Positions 33,390 through 43,588 of a stretch of 64,000 bases of DNA are shown piece after piece (the first letter of the stretch is position 1; each line of letters begins with the position of its first letter). The notes below the pieces were generated by a model that saw nothing but the letters and a program-made list of their open reading frames with translations, was not told the DNA's origin and ran no database searches. The translations under genes and the position numbers were made by a program. The stretch covers positions 4,216,001-4,280,000 of the forward strand of contig OX442315.1 of assembly GCA_949358305.1 (NCBI GenBank). The letters run 5' to 3'. The DNA is from Strigamia acuminata (lineage: Eukaryota > Arthropoda > Chilopoda > Geophilomorpha > Linotaeniidae).

Positions 33390-34955
33390 TGTGACGGTTA
33401 TAAAACCGTATTATCCAATGTTCACACTAGATGGCGCTGTTTATCTAACGCGCGCAGTTTAAACTCGATAAAGTTACGAGTTGTATTAAAGAATTAATAT
33501 AAACGTTGCGAATAAAATATACAGTATTTTATTAGACTCTACAAAGTATTATTTACTTGAGATATTGATTCTATCGAATCAGTATCCTGTCATACTTACC
33601 TTTCGAAGAGGACCAATAGGACTCTTCTGGACCCAGTTCAATATTAGGTCCAGACTGGTGATCCACGAATCCATGGATTCTGACGTCTGATTGGCTGTCG
33701 CTAATCTGATTGTTCTCTAGAACTATATAAGCTCTGGTTTTCACTAGTGTAACCCCCTTGGCTTGAATGAACATTGTTGTATTGCATTGTTGTTATCGTA
33801 TGATCTCACTTTCTCTCACGACACATCGGGCCTCCTCAGCTCTCAATGGATATGTATTATTACTATCACGTTATTGCTTGTTGTAGGGCCCATCTGGGAA
33901 GGCTAACTCCAGTAGACATGTTTCACACATGAAATGGCCCCGTAGCGCTAGCTTGCTGTTCCAAGGGACAGTTAGATTTCGTACGGTGGCTTAGTATATC
34001 GCTCATGCACGGGAATGACTAACCCGTTAAACAAATGTCAAATTATATGATCGGTGATAGTCGCATCTATTTGCGCGATTCTCCGATCATAGGTCAGATG
34101 CTCTGCCAGAGCACATATACGGGAAGTCGAACCCGTTTAACAAATATGGGCAAACTGTATTCCCAGGGTTCCGATGCAGTGCATTGGCCCTTCCGTTAAG
34201 TAGGCAAGACTTGCCTGAGGTCGGTAAAAGGCCTATTCATAGGCGACACACCGGGTTGGTAGCCCGTGAGCAATTGCATTCATACCTTGCGCTAAACAAA
34301 TACTCGGGTATTGGTAATGCCGATCTGGTAGTCCCCCAGGAACTGTTTACCCAGTGGTTGGTACCACTGAAAGCGACTTAACGCAGAAAACAAATACCCG
34401 GTGCTTGACCACGAGGTCATGTCGTCGTAAGGCATGCTGGCGGATGGAGTCTCAACAACTCCCGCGATGGTCCCCTCGACTGTCGTGACTGTCCCCGCCC
34501 ATAGAATAACAATATAACAATTCATTTGTTATATTACACTAATAATAATGTTTTGTTGATTTGAATACGGAATATTCTAATGAATATTCCCGACCAAATA
34601 CGAAGAACTCTTCGTATTAATAGATATCCGATCTGCGGGACCGAATGCGTCTCCGTAGCGCTAACTGTGACGATGCCGCAAAGTCAGCCGCACCACTCGA
34701 ACAGCATCGCCCGGATCCTCAACCAGTGTAGCCGCCGTTACACTTATCCAGAACCCCAACTCCAGTTGTAATGTTAATAAACATGTATTTGAATCACACG
34801 AAAATCGTAAGTTATTATATTTGATCGCATATTTGCGTTGTACAGACTTCCGTAGCTTATCTCGGTTAGGTTATTTCTAGATTTAGAAATGTCTTGTTTA
34901 AACCGATTTATCTCTTATAATGGCTAATTATTCAGCCAAAAGTAGAATCGTCACA
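33390..34955 (+). repeat. 5' LTR of the gypsy element (1566 bp)
   Basis: It begins TGTG, then the perfect inverted repeat ACGGTT-ATAA-AACCGT. It contains a TATA-like CTATATAAGC near 33723-33732 and AATAAA at 34776-34781. Four spaced copies of an AACAAAT-plus-CCCG/CGGG motif (near 34013-34038, 34121-34147, 34291-34310, 34383-34402) suggest degenerate internal repeats. Confidence 0.95.
33723..33732 (+). promoter_or_regulatory. TATA box in the gypsy LTR
   Basis: CTATATAAGC is the best TATA match in the LTR. It lies about 335 bp in, leaving a long R-U5 portion of more than 1 kb. No start site can be assigned with certainty. Confidence 0.45.
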
Positions 34956-34957
34956 AG

Positions 34958-34975
34958 TGGAGGTTCTACCGAGAT
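34958..34975 (+). promoter_or_regulatory. Primer binding site, tRNA-Gln
   Basis: TGGAGGTTCTACCGAGAT starts two bases after the LTR. It is complementary to the 3' end of glutamine tRNA (...ATCTCGGTAGAACCT plus CCA). From remembered tRNA sequences, GGTAGAACCT rather than GGTGGAACCT matches the CUG isoacceptor best. Confidence 0.75.
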
Positions 34976-36081
34976 AAGCTGTCCAAATTTTAAATAAAAT
35001 ATTTTAAGTTTGTGTGTCTATCGTGAATTCGAATAAATATAACTTTTACAGTGGTTCTTGTGTGTAAAAATAAGTTTCGAACGAAATTTATTTTTGTGTC
35101 TAATATTTTATTTTACTTTGTGTTAAGTGTTTTACAAGATAAGCAGTGTAATTCACTCTTATTCCGATTTTCCGCCAAAGAAATTGTATGTTTTAACAAA
35201 CTAATCATTTCCCACCGCGTGGTTAGGCCTAATGACCCGACCACGAGAATTGGAAAATCTTGCCCGAACTTGTCGTTGTTACGTCCGCCCGTAAAACGTC
35301 GATTCGAAAAAACCACGTGGTTGGGCCTAATGCGAAAAGTTCAGTTTTATCGGGAATTCCAAAAAGAATTCCAACAGGTATTTGCAGTCTGTTTATTTTA
35401 ATTAATAACTGTATTTTGTTTGACTATATTTTACTTGAAACTTCAAGTTAAACCTAACTTTATTCGCGTGAATGAAATACAAGGAAATTGACATTTTCGA
35501 AGGAATTAAAATTTATATTTTATTTCAAAGAGTTTATTCTATTTACATACTTGATTCTACATTAAAATGTTCGGTCAAAATCAGGATTTCGAGACATTGA
35601 AATCAAAATTCTACGAGTGAAAAAGTTCATTCGAATGTTGGCGGAGAAATTCTCGTTGTTGTGTTGCTTAGCAACCAAAGCTTTACAGCAAAAGCCGTAG
35701 AAATCGAAAGGTTTTTCATGCGCTTTGTCATACGGAATTTTAGCAAAATTCAAATTGTCAATAAGTAAGATTTTATTGCGAAAATAAGTAATGCTTTTTT
35801 TTTGTAAAATTGGATAATCGTCCATTTTATATTTTGACTACGTCATAATTCAGAAATCTGACTAGATCATGGGTCCGCGAAAAAGGTGAAATCCATCAAT
35901 CACAGACGAGATTAAAATCTCGTGAGACTAACGTTTGAAGCTTGACCAATCAGAGAGGTTTACAGAGGTACTTGAACCCCAAAACGATCCAGTGAAACCA
36001 TTGCTTCGTTTGCAACCCTCCAGATCGCTTGTGACTTCTTCGTTAATTTTGTGAATTTGGAATTTTCGATTTCAATTAAAG
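34976..36081 (+). other. Untranslated leader of the gypsy element
   Basis: It is 1.1 kb with no long ORF. It holds the 13-bp inverted repeat GTTGCTTAGCAAC at 35663-35675, which recurs before the 3' LTR at 45611-45623. It also holds a splice-donor-like CAG|GTATTT near 35376. Confidence 0.6.
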
Positions 36082-38343
36082 ATGACTAGTAACCAGCATT
36101 CGATGAATACCCGTGGTAAGGAAAGAACGTGTTTAACCGGCGGAATTAATTTAACCGGATTTGTACCCGTTCCAGAGGGAACGGAAATAGTGAATGTTGT
36201 GGAAAACCACGTGGTCGATAACAATGTTTCAACTGAATCGACTGATCCAGTCGCCATTATCGACCCTATTTTAGTAATAACTGATCCAACCTCCATGGAT
36301 GAAGTGAATCTTCCTCTCGATGGATCGCATTTAGGTCCGGCTGGACTTTTGATTTGTCGCGATTATTGTTTGAATCCAAGCCAATTTCAAACGTTGACTG
36401 AAGTTTTAGATTTTGTGAATACACAACGCGACCCGTCAGAGCATTCTAGTTCTAGATCACAGACTCCAAGTGAACATGGACCAACCGATCCTAGTTTGAA
36501 TCCATCAACGCCGATCACTCGGTATCGACAGAAGACGACAGAATCACAAACGGCCAGACGGAAATCTCGTTGGGATCAACAGAATCCTACACCCGGCAAT
36601 TTTGAACAAGCGTTTCATCAGCGATTAAACAATCCACTTGTCGCTTCTCATAGAAGAATGTATATGGGTATAAATAATGTTGTCCACCCTAATCCTGGTT
36701 TTCCAAATGGAGCTAATAGTTGTCCGAATCTTGCTGCTGAACCTATTCATGGATTGAATCGTGATTTAAGTTCTCAATTAAGAGGGATAGTCGATCCAAA
36801 CAATCGTTTGAATCCTTTTTCAAGGAATATTAATATTCCAAATCAATTACCCTTAGTGCAAGGAAGTTATCCAGTTCAGCCGAACTTAAATAACTTAAAT
36901 AATCCGAATAACTATTCAAGTTCCGGTAATCAAGGCCAGTGGAATAACTATTCACAATCTGGCAATCAGAACCAATCGAATAATTATTCGAACCAAGGTT
37001 ATCAGGGAAATTCGAATAATCATTCGAATTTTGGAAACCAGGGTAGGCCGAATAATCATTCGAATTTTGGAAACCAGGGTAGGCCGAATAATCATTCGAA
37101 TTTTGGCAATCAAAGTAGACAGAATCAAGGAGGGTCGAATAATTTCAACCCCAATAATTTTAACGGCTTTAGTCAAAATAATTCGAGTCAGTCTAATAAT
37201 GAATCGACGAATGATAATTCGCGACCAACTAGTAGTTTTGGGATGTCAGCGGACGACTTAGCTACTATTGCATTAAATATGCATAAATTAGCACAAGTGG
37301 GAAAGAATTCCACACCCGCCTCACCCCAAACTATAAGTTTGAAACCCCCAGACATACCTGTATTTTCGGGTAAAACTGAAGAAAGCGAGCGCTTCCTTAG
37401 TATAATACGAAACGTTGCGTTCCTGCGAAACATATCACTCGATGAAATGTTAGTAAAGGGCGTGGCTGGTTACTTAACCGACCTCGCATATAGTTGGTTT
37501 CAAGAGAGACGAGACGATTTTCATAATTGGGATACGTTTGAAAAAGCGTTTAGAGGAAGGTTTGTTGCCACGTGTCTGGAACGAACAACCCAATTGACTA
37601 AGTTGAGACAACTCGACACGGAGAACTTGTATGATTATACACATAAGTTTTACCAACTTTGGTTGTTACAAGATAACCTCAACTCTCAGGGAGCTGCGAG
37701 TATATTTTTGGGAAGTATCACTCCCGCCAACGATCTTCTCTTACACACGCAAGGTTTAGATGAGCTTCCTTTTTTGGACATTTATAATGCCATTACGAAG
37801 AAGAAAGGGCTGTACAGCCGTACAGCCAATGGGGTGAAAGTAAGCGATCCAGTCGTTTTCCCACCAAGGAAACCGGACACTCGTTTGCAACCAAAAATCA
37901 ACGCTAAATCTCTGACTATGGATTCGAGTGAACAGATTAATTTCTGTACAGATGAGTTACCCGAAGAATGTGAATTAATTTACGCAGTAAATGGTGTAGT
38001 AGATCCCAACAGGAGGGGACAAATAGTTTGCTTTAATTGTAAGAAACCCGGACATTTCCGACGACAATGTCCAGATTTAAAACCTCGCTCGAATTTTAAA
38101 TCTGAAGATATTCAGAAAAGAAATACTCCAGATACTCCAACTTTGGACCCCTCTGCTAAGCGTAAACCTAATTGGGTAACACAAGAAGTATTGGATGCAA
38201 CACTAGATGCGAAACTTGATTCCAAATTTAACAATTTCGAGAATAAGTTGCAATCAACGCTCACTAATCAATTAGCTGACATAGTCAAACAGTTGGCTAA
38301 ACCTGAATCTAACGATTCAACTGATTCTAGTGCAAAAAACTAG
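36082..38343 (+). CDS. gag: Gypsy Gag protein (753 aa)
   Basis: The ATG at 36082 (AAAGATGAC) is the first of the frame. The N-terminal third is low-complexity with a poly-Asn/Gln/Ser region (residues about 270-390), including a repeated NNHSNFGNQGR motif that the DNA shows as near-perfect tandem 45-bp units. Residues about 420-575 form the capsid region typical of Retrotrans_gag (FSGKTEESERFLSII ... WFQERRDDFHNWDTFEKAF). A CCHC knuckle follows (C650-x2-C653-x4-H658-x4-C663), then a basic/coiled tail. The stop TAG at 38341 sits immediately after a slippery heptamer, so a fraction of ribosomes should continue into the pol frame. Gag builds the particle and binds genomic RNA. Confidence 0.92.
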   Translation: MTSNQHSMNTRGKERTCLTGGINLTGFVPVPEGTEIVNVVENHVVDNNVSTESTDPVAIIDPILVITDPTSMDEVNLPLDGSHLGPAGLLICRDYCLNPSQFQTLTEVLDFVNTQRDPSEHSSSRSQTPSEHGPTDPSLNPSTPITRYRQKTTESQTARRKSRWDQQNPTPGNFEQAFHQRLNNPLVASHRRMYMGINNVVHPNPGFPNGANSCPNLAAEPIHGLNRDLSSQLRGIVDPNNRLNPFSRNINIPNQLPLVQGSYPVQPNLNNLNNPNNYSSSGNQGQWNNYSQSGNQNQSNNYSNQGYQGNSNNHSNFGNQGRPNNHSNFGNQGRPNNHSNFGNQSRQNQGGSNNFNPNNFNGFSQNNSSQSNNESTNDNSRPTSSFGMSADDLATIALNMHKLAQVGKNSTPASPQTISLKPPDIPVFSGKTEESERFLSIIRNVAFLRNISLDEMLVKGVAGYLTDLAYSWFQERRDDFHNWDTFEKAFRGRFVATCLERTTQLTKLRQLDTENLYDYTHKFYQLWLLQDNLNSQGAASIFLGSITPANDLLLHTQGLDELPFLDIYNAITKKKGLYSRTANGVKVSDPVVFPPRKPDTRLQPKINAKSLTMDSSEQINFCTDELPEECELIYAVNGVVDPNRRGQIVCFNCKKPGHFRRQCPDLKPRSNFKSEDIQKRNTPDTPTLDPSAKRKPNWVTQEVLDATLDAKLDSKFNNFENKLQSTLTNQLADIVKQLAKPESNDSTDSSAKN

Positions 38344-38374
38344 ATCCGGGGGATGAAGGAATCATTCAGCCCCC
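38334..38374 (+). promoter_or_regulatory. -1 programmed ribosomal frameshift signal (gag/pol)
   Basis: The heptamer A AAA AAC (38334-38340) is in the gag reading phase X XXY YYZ, directly before the gag stop. Seven bases later a hairpin begins: GGGGG (38348-38352) pairs with CCCCC (38370-38374), with an inner TGAA/TTCA stem. A -1 slip enters the frame of the downstream pol ORF. The extension is open for 45 codons and ends at TAA 38475-38477, two codons before the pol ATG. Confidence 0.8.
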
Positions 38375-38480
38375 AGAAATAGCTGATGCTATATCGGATT
38401 CGTTGTTTATGGATACGGAAACCACGTTTCTAGAAGAGGCCACTAGTCATAGCGGAGGAATAGATGAAAATCTATAAAAG

Positions 38481-40886
38481 ATGACGGAACAACTCAAAAA
38501 TTTGACACTGTTTCCACATAAATGTTATACGAAAAAGTTTTGTAGACCTAGACGACTCAACAGAGTCCTAGGAAGCAATAATTTGCACAATATTACTTTA
38601 GATAATAATAAAGACGATCCTCGAATGAAAGTTACAATTGGTGGGCTCACCTACAATGCGCTCATGGATACAGGAGCTTCACAATGTTATATTGGGGAAC
38701 AGCTTTTGTCAGAAACTCAAGCTCTACCTGAATTTTTACAAGAAGCACCCAGAAACATGTTGGTTAATGCTGTAGGCAAACCAGTCGGACAAATAACTTT
38801 GTGCGTACAGTGGGCTGATGAATTCACGCCAATGAATTTCATCGTTTTAGCAAAGCGAGTCTGTGGATTAATACTTGGACACAATTTCATGCGTCGACAA
38901 AAGATTAGTACACATCCACATCTCCAAGAATTCTCTTGTGCTGATAAACCTACTTGGTCCGCCCCTTATGTGTCGGAAGAGGATAATTTTGCAATGGCAC
39001 CTCTAAATCGAATTACTTTCGAATATTTAGAAGAACTTGCGTCAGTCGCTGATTCAACTGAATTATCTGATGCACCCGTTTTAGAATGGGATGAGAAGTT
39101 AGTTGAAGGTAGTGACTGCACTCCTGAGCAGCGCCTAGCGCTTCGAGAAGTGGTCAATGCAGTATCTAATGTATTTCGAGACCAAGTTGGATGTACGAAT
39201 GTTACTCAACATCGTATTAAATTTAAAGAAGGACATTCATTGCCCAGAATGCAGTACCGTATGTACAATCCGGCCAAGAGAGCCATTATGTCCAAACTAG
39301 TTGCTGAACTAGAACAAGATGGACTAATCGAAAAGGCCACCGGGCCATTCATTAGCCATCCTGTAATTGTTGCGAAACCTGATGGTACATATAGAATGTG
39401 TATCGATTACCGGTGGTTGAATGCAATCACCGAGCTAGATGTGATACAGATGCCTAGTATAGATCTGCTTTTGCATAATACTGGACCAGGTAGGTATTTC
39501 ACATCCATTGACCTTGTCAAAGGTTATTATCAAGTCGAGATGTGCAAAGAAGATCGTCCAAAGACGGCATTTTTTACGCCAAATGGCCCTTACCAATTTG
39601 TGCGAATGCCATTTGGACTTTGCAATGCTCCTTGCACTTTCCAACGATTGATGGAAGGCGTTTTAGGCTCAGCATTACAAAACTACGCGTTAGTTTATTT
39701 AGACGACGTAATTGTCTATTCGAATACTTGGGATGAACATCTCATTCATGTTAGAGACGTGTTGGAAAAGCTTAACCAAGCTAATATGACGATTAACAAA
39801 GCAAAGTCTCGTTTTGGAAGAACGGAACTTAAGTTCTTAGGACATTGGATTAAACCTGACGGTTTATATGGAGATCCCGATAAAATTTCTGCAATTATGA
39901 AATTTCCGACTCCGACATGTGCTAAGGACATTCAACGGTTTCACGGAATGACAAACTTCTTCAGGAAGTTCGTTCCTAATCACGGAGCCATTGCAGCGCC
40001 ATACACATGTATGATGAATGAGAAAACCCCATTCGAATGGGGAGATGCTCAAACTGAAGCCTTTAATAAAATTAAAGCGCTGCTTTGTAACGACAATTGT
40101 CTGCACAAACCAGACATGTCCAAACCTTTCGTAGTCATGACTGACGCATCCCACGAGCTTAGGAGCTTAGGAGCTGTCCTCTGCCAAGATGTCGATCTTT
40201 TCAATAAAGAAAAACAGAAAACTGGCACGGCAGCCAGACCTGTAGCTTATGCAAGCAGAGTATTGAGAGGGGCAGAGAAGCGTTACACAACGCCAGAACT
40301 CGAATGCCTCGCAGTCGTATGGGCTATTGATCGTTTTAAACCGTACTTAGAATATGGTACGTTTACACTCGAATCAGATGCTGAAGCATTAAAATGGCTC
40401 ATGCGAACACCGGAACCGTCGGGAAAATTTGGCCGATGGGCCTTAAGAATCCAATGTGGTGCCTTTAAGATTGTATTTCGAAAGGGTGCTTGTAACCAAG
40501 TTGCAGACGCACTCTCGAGGGCTCCATTAGGAGAGGAAGACATTCCTCTTCGTGATCATGTGGAACCAATCGAAATAAATCAGTATTGGCCAGAATGGGA
40601 CGGCAATCCTTCGATTTCGTTAAATCGTGCTCCAGGAAGGTCAGAATATTTAGCAAATGTTCGTGTCCATTTTTCAGAAAATTCTAAAGAATATTCTGAA
40701 GAAAGGGAGGGGGAGGAGATACAAGAAACTTTGTATAGTGCTCTCACAGATGTGATAAAAGAAGTCCCACCTACAAGAAGGGAAATAATTGATGCGCAGT
40801 TAGTCGACACTGAATGTAAACGCATTCGAGAATATCTTTTATTCGACAGAATTGTTGGAATTCCGAAATCGGAAATAAAAGAATAG
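38481..40886 (+). CDS. pol: Gypsy protease, reverse transcriptase and RNase H (801 aa)
   Basis: Protease D63-T-G-A. RT: first Asp D344 (SIDLVKGYYQVEM), fingers motif FISHPVIVAKPDG, MPFGLCNAPCTFQRLM, YLDD at 406-409. RNase H: D555, E606/E608 (PELECLAVVWA), D633, D676 (NQVADALSR). The usual DAS-xxxx-GAVL spacing is lengthened by two residues, next to a short GAGCTTAG direct repeat in the DNA. The ORF lies in the -1 frame relative to gag. A TAA (38475) two codons upstream of the ATG and a TAG at its end (40884) are both in the otherwise open pol frame, so this looks like a Gag-Pol fusion interrupted at two points. Starting at this ATG by reinitiation is the alternative. Confidence 0.93.
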   Translation: MTEQLKNLTLFPHKCYTKKFCRPRRLNRVLGSNNLHNITLDNNKDDPRMKVTIGGLTYNALMDTGASQCYIGEQLLSETQALPEFLQEAPRNMLVNAVGKPVGQITLCVQWADEFTPMNFIVLAKRVCGLILGHNFMRRQKISTHPHLQEFSCADKPTWSAPYVSEEDNFAMAPLNRITFEYLEELASVADSTELSDAPVLEWDEKLVEGSDCTPEQRLALREVVNAVSNVFRDQVGCTNVTQHRIKFKEGHSLPRMQYRMYNPAKRAIMSKLVAELEQDGLIEKATGPFISHPVIVAKPDGTYRMCIDYRWLNAITELDVIQMPSIDLLLHNTGPGRYFTSIDLVKGYYQVEMCKEDRPKTAFFTPNGPYQFVRMPFGLCNAPCTFQRLMEGVLGSALQNYALVYLDDVIVYSNTWDEHLIHVRDVLEKLNQANMTINKAKSRFGRTELKFLGHWIKPDGLYGDPDKISAIMKFPTPTCAKDIQRFHGMTNFFRKFVPNHGAIAAPYTCMMNEKTPFEWGDAQTEAFNKIKALLCNDNCLHKPDMSKPFVVMTDASHELRSLGAVLCQDVDLFNKEKQKTGTAARPVAYASRVLRGAEKRYTTPELECLAVVWAIDRFKPYLEYGTFTLESDAEALKWLMRTPEPSGKFGRWALRIQCGAFKIVFRKGACNQVADALSRAPLGEEDIPLRDHVEPIEINQYWPEWDGNPSISLNRAPGRSEYLANVRVHFSENSKEYSEEREGEEIQETLYSALTDVIKEVPPTRREIIDAQLVDTECKRIREYLLFDRIVGIPKSEIKE

Positions 40887-40940
40887 AAAAACAAAGTTAG
40901 AAACTATTGTTTAGACAAAAGGGAAGATGATGGCGATCAA

Positions 40941-42512
40941 ATGATCATTTTCTTTAATCCTTCGTTCGAAGAAGAGCTCAACGACTCTGGTAACGGCTTC
41001 AAAGCTGTTGTTCCCAGTTCACTCATAAAGCGAGTGCTTTTCGCCTGTCATGGTCACCCTTTGAGCGGCCACGCAGGCATGAGTAAAACTCTCGAGAAAA
41101 CCCGATTGATATATTATTGGCCCGGAATGAGCCGAAGCGTAAGAAATTACGTTAAAAGCTGCCCGCATTGTAGTCAATACAAGCCGGATCAGCAGAAAAA
41201 GCGTGCTGGCCCTTACGTGCCACATAACATGACCAACCCTTGGGAACATATTAATATGGACTTAATGGGGCCAAAACCAGCCGGGAGATCCCAAAACCAG
41301 TACGTCTTCGTCATAATTGACAATTGTACTAAATTTGTAGAGATTAAAGCTTTAACCAAAGCCACGAGCGCTAATTGCGTTCAAGAATTAAGATCTGTTG
41401 CAAATCGTTGGGGCCACCCAAAGAAGATTGTTAGTGATAATGGGAAACAATTCGTTTCAGATATTTATAATGAATATTGCGAAACTTATCATATCCGACC
41501 GGCTCATACGAGCACTTATCATGCTCAGGCTAACCCGACAGAGCGAGCCAACAGGGACATTAAGGTTTTATTGGCAATCTACACTGATGTGCACACCCAA
41601 TGGCCGCAATATTTAGACGAATTTGCGTTTGTAATTCGTAATAATAAATCGGCTGCAACGAATTCGACACCGATGTTGCTGAATACGGGGAGAATTGTTA
41701 CCTTACCTTTCGATCCGAGAATTCTCAGGCATGCCAATCCATTTGACAAGCATAACCCTGAGAAGTATGTTCGAGAATTACTCGACATATTACGCAGAGC
41801 GCATCAAGAGATGCACCGAAGAATTCAATTGAATTACGAGAGACATCGTAAGATTCATGAACAAAAGTTCACAATTGTTGAATTCGAAATCGGAGATTTA
41901 GTTTGGAAACAAACTCACATTCTCTCGTGCGCAGATAAAAAGATCTCCGCAGGTCTTGCTGAGAAGCGGGACGGTCCTTGGGAGATTGTCGAAATTCTTC
42001 CAGGTAGCGCGTATAAATTACGTAAACTTGCTGATGGTTCAATTGAAAAATCAGTAAATATTAAGGCTTTATATCCTTACACGCCGTTATATCCAATTGA
42101 AACTTGGAAAATAGGGCAGAAAACTGCTTCAAATACTGATCAGGAAAATCCTAAATGGATGGATGAAAGTAATGAACTTCCGTCACCACCTGTTCAAGAG
42201 GAAATAATTCCTGAAGCTCCTACGGAAGTTCCGATGGAATTATCCGACTCGCCTCAAGTACAGACCAAAAAATCTGTACAAGAAAAGTCTAAACATAGAC
42301 ATCGACAGCGATTAATTGCTGTAGAGAAGAAAGCAGCTGTGGAACGAGGAGAATCTCTAAAGAAACCTCCTCGCAAACCACGTAAACCCCAGAAACTAGT
42401 TGAACAAACTAGCACGCGTCCTCGAAGAGAACGAGTTCCTAATCCGAAATATTCAGATGAAAATTTCGTGCGAAATATTACGGCAGTATTTAGGAAACCT
42501 TATCAACAATGA
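40941..42512 (+). CDS. pol: Gypsy integrase (523 aa ORF)
   Basis: It is in the same frame as the RT ORF. The 54 nt between the TAG at 40884-40886 and this ATG are fully open, so only that one codon separates the two. Zinc-binding HHCC: H37, H44, C74, C77. Catalytic core: D107, D166, E201 (NMDLMG, VSDNGKQF, NPTERANR), with 34 residues between the last two. The C-terminal region has a GPF/GPY-like segment (KRDGPWEIVEILPGSAYKL) followed by a basic, proline-rich tail. It would join the cDNA to host DNA. Whether it is translated depends on readthrough or reinitiation at the TAG. Confidence 0.92.
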   Translation: MIIFFNPSFEEELNDSGNGFKAVVPSSLIKRVLFACHGHPLSGHAGMSKTLEKTRLIYYWPGMSRSVRNYVKSCPHCSQYKPDQQKKRAGPYVPHNMTNPWEHINMDLMGPKPAGRSQNQYVFVIIDNCTKFVEIKALTKATSANCVQELRSVANRWGHPKKIVSDNGKQFVSDIYNEYCETYHIRPAHTSTYHAQANPTERANRDIKVLLAIYTDVHTQWPQYLDEFAFVIRNNKSAATNSTPMLLNTGRIVTLPFDPRILRHANPFDKHNPEKYVRELLDILRRAHQEMHRRIQLNYERHRKIHEQKFTIVEFEIGDLVWKQTHILSCADKKISAGLAEKRDGPWEIVEILPGSAYKLRKLADGSIEKSVNIKALYPYTPLYPIETWKIGQKTASNTDQENPKWMDESNELPSPPVQEEIIPEAPTEVPMELSDSPQVQTKKSVQEKSKHRHRQRLIAVEKKAAVERGESLKKPPRKPRKPQKLVEQTSTRPRRERVPNPKYSDENFVRNITAVFRKPYQQ

Positions 42513-43588
42513 GATAAAAATCTCAAAGTTTATCTAAGATTTAATAAAGTTTTATTCAAAACTTGGTGTGTACTTATTTACATGTCCAAATGCGTGTAGT
42601 GATTTATAATCTCAACACCGGGGGACATAATAAATATACATTTTTCGTCAGATTTATATTAAAATATAAATTTGTATCGGAATTAAGTTAGTTTCGATAG
42701 ATTATCTCATTGATTCATTTTATTTGAGATGTGCAGGTATTTTTTATTAGAAAATACGAAGATTTACTTGAAACAAGTGATCTCGTCTTCTCACGAAGAC
42801 ACGTGATTATCGAAGTGCGATTAAACCTCGAACCCGATTAAAAGGGGATAAAAATCCCAGGGTTCATTGCACACACACACTTCAACACGTGGACACCGGT
42901 CTACTCGTCTCTACTTTTCTTCGCACGTCAAGAAAGATTAAAACGAACGGACTTATCCAATAAGTGAGAGGTTGCGGAAATTTAGGAGTTCCTAAACGAT
43001 ATTACGTAAGTAGATCTTGAATTCTTTCTCAAAGAGTTGTAAAATGTTCGTAACACTTGTATACGGCGTCCCGATAAAAGTTTTGATTAAAACTGGGAAA
43101 ATTCACGTGTAGTTATAAACGTGACTTAGCTAATTTAGCAGGGAAATTAATTATTCTATCGAATGAATCAGATGGCTTGAATTTAAACAAGTATTTGTTA
43201 ATTTTAGCGTAGTAGCACTAATTTAAATTAAGTCGCAGTCGAGGCTTGGGCAATTTTTATTCGTAATAAACTCCCAACCGAAGTTTATTCGGTATTTTTT
43301 ATTTTCACGCACACGTGGAATGGAATAATTAATTATTCAGAACTAGAGTTTCTATGGAAAAGTTAGCTAAAAGAATTTTCGAGAGAAAAACTCAACAAGT
43401 TGCGATTTTGAAAAATCCTTCGGGCGAGTCTATTCTCTTGTCATAAACACAAGGGGACATGAGTCATTAAGTGCCATGTGATACAAGTTATAAATAACTC
43501 GGTTTACACGAAGTTGTTACAAACGTATTTTTTGCAATTTTTTGAATACAAAGAATTTTGAAGTTTGAAGTGAAAATTATTTTAATAA
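42513..43588 (+). other. Spacer between integrase and accessory ORF
   Basis: It is 1.08 kb without an ORF. It contains ACCGGGGGACAT at 42617-42628, nearly the same as the purine tract before the 3' LTR. It also has a GGGAT-AAAA-ATCCC inverted repeat at 42845-42858, a CA-repeat, and a consensus splice donor AC|GTAAGT at 43006-43011. With the acceptor TTTATTTGTTTAG at 43605 this would define a 600-nt intron ending just before the second ATG of the accessory ORF. Confidence 0.5.
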
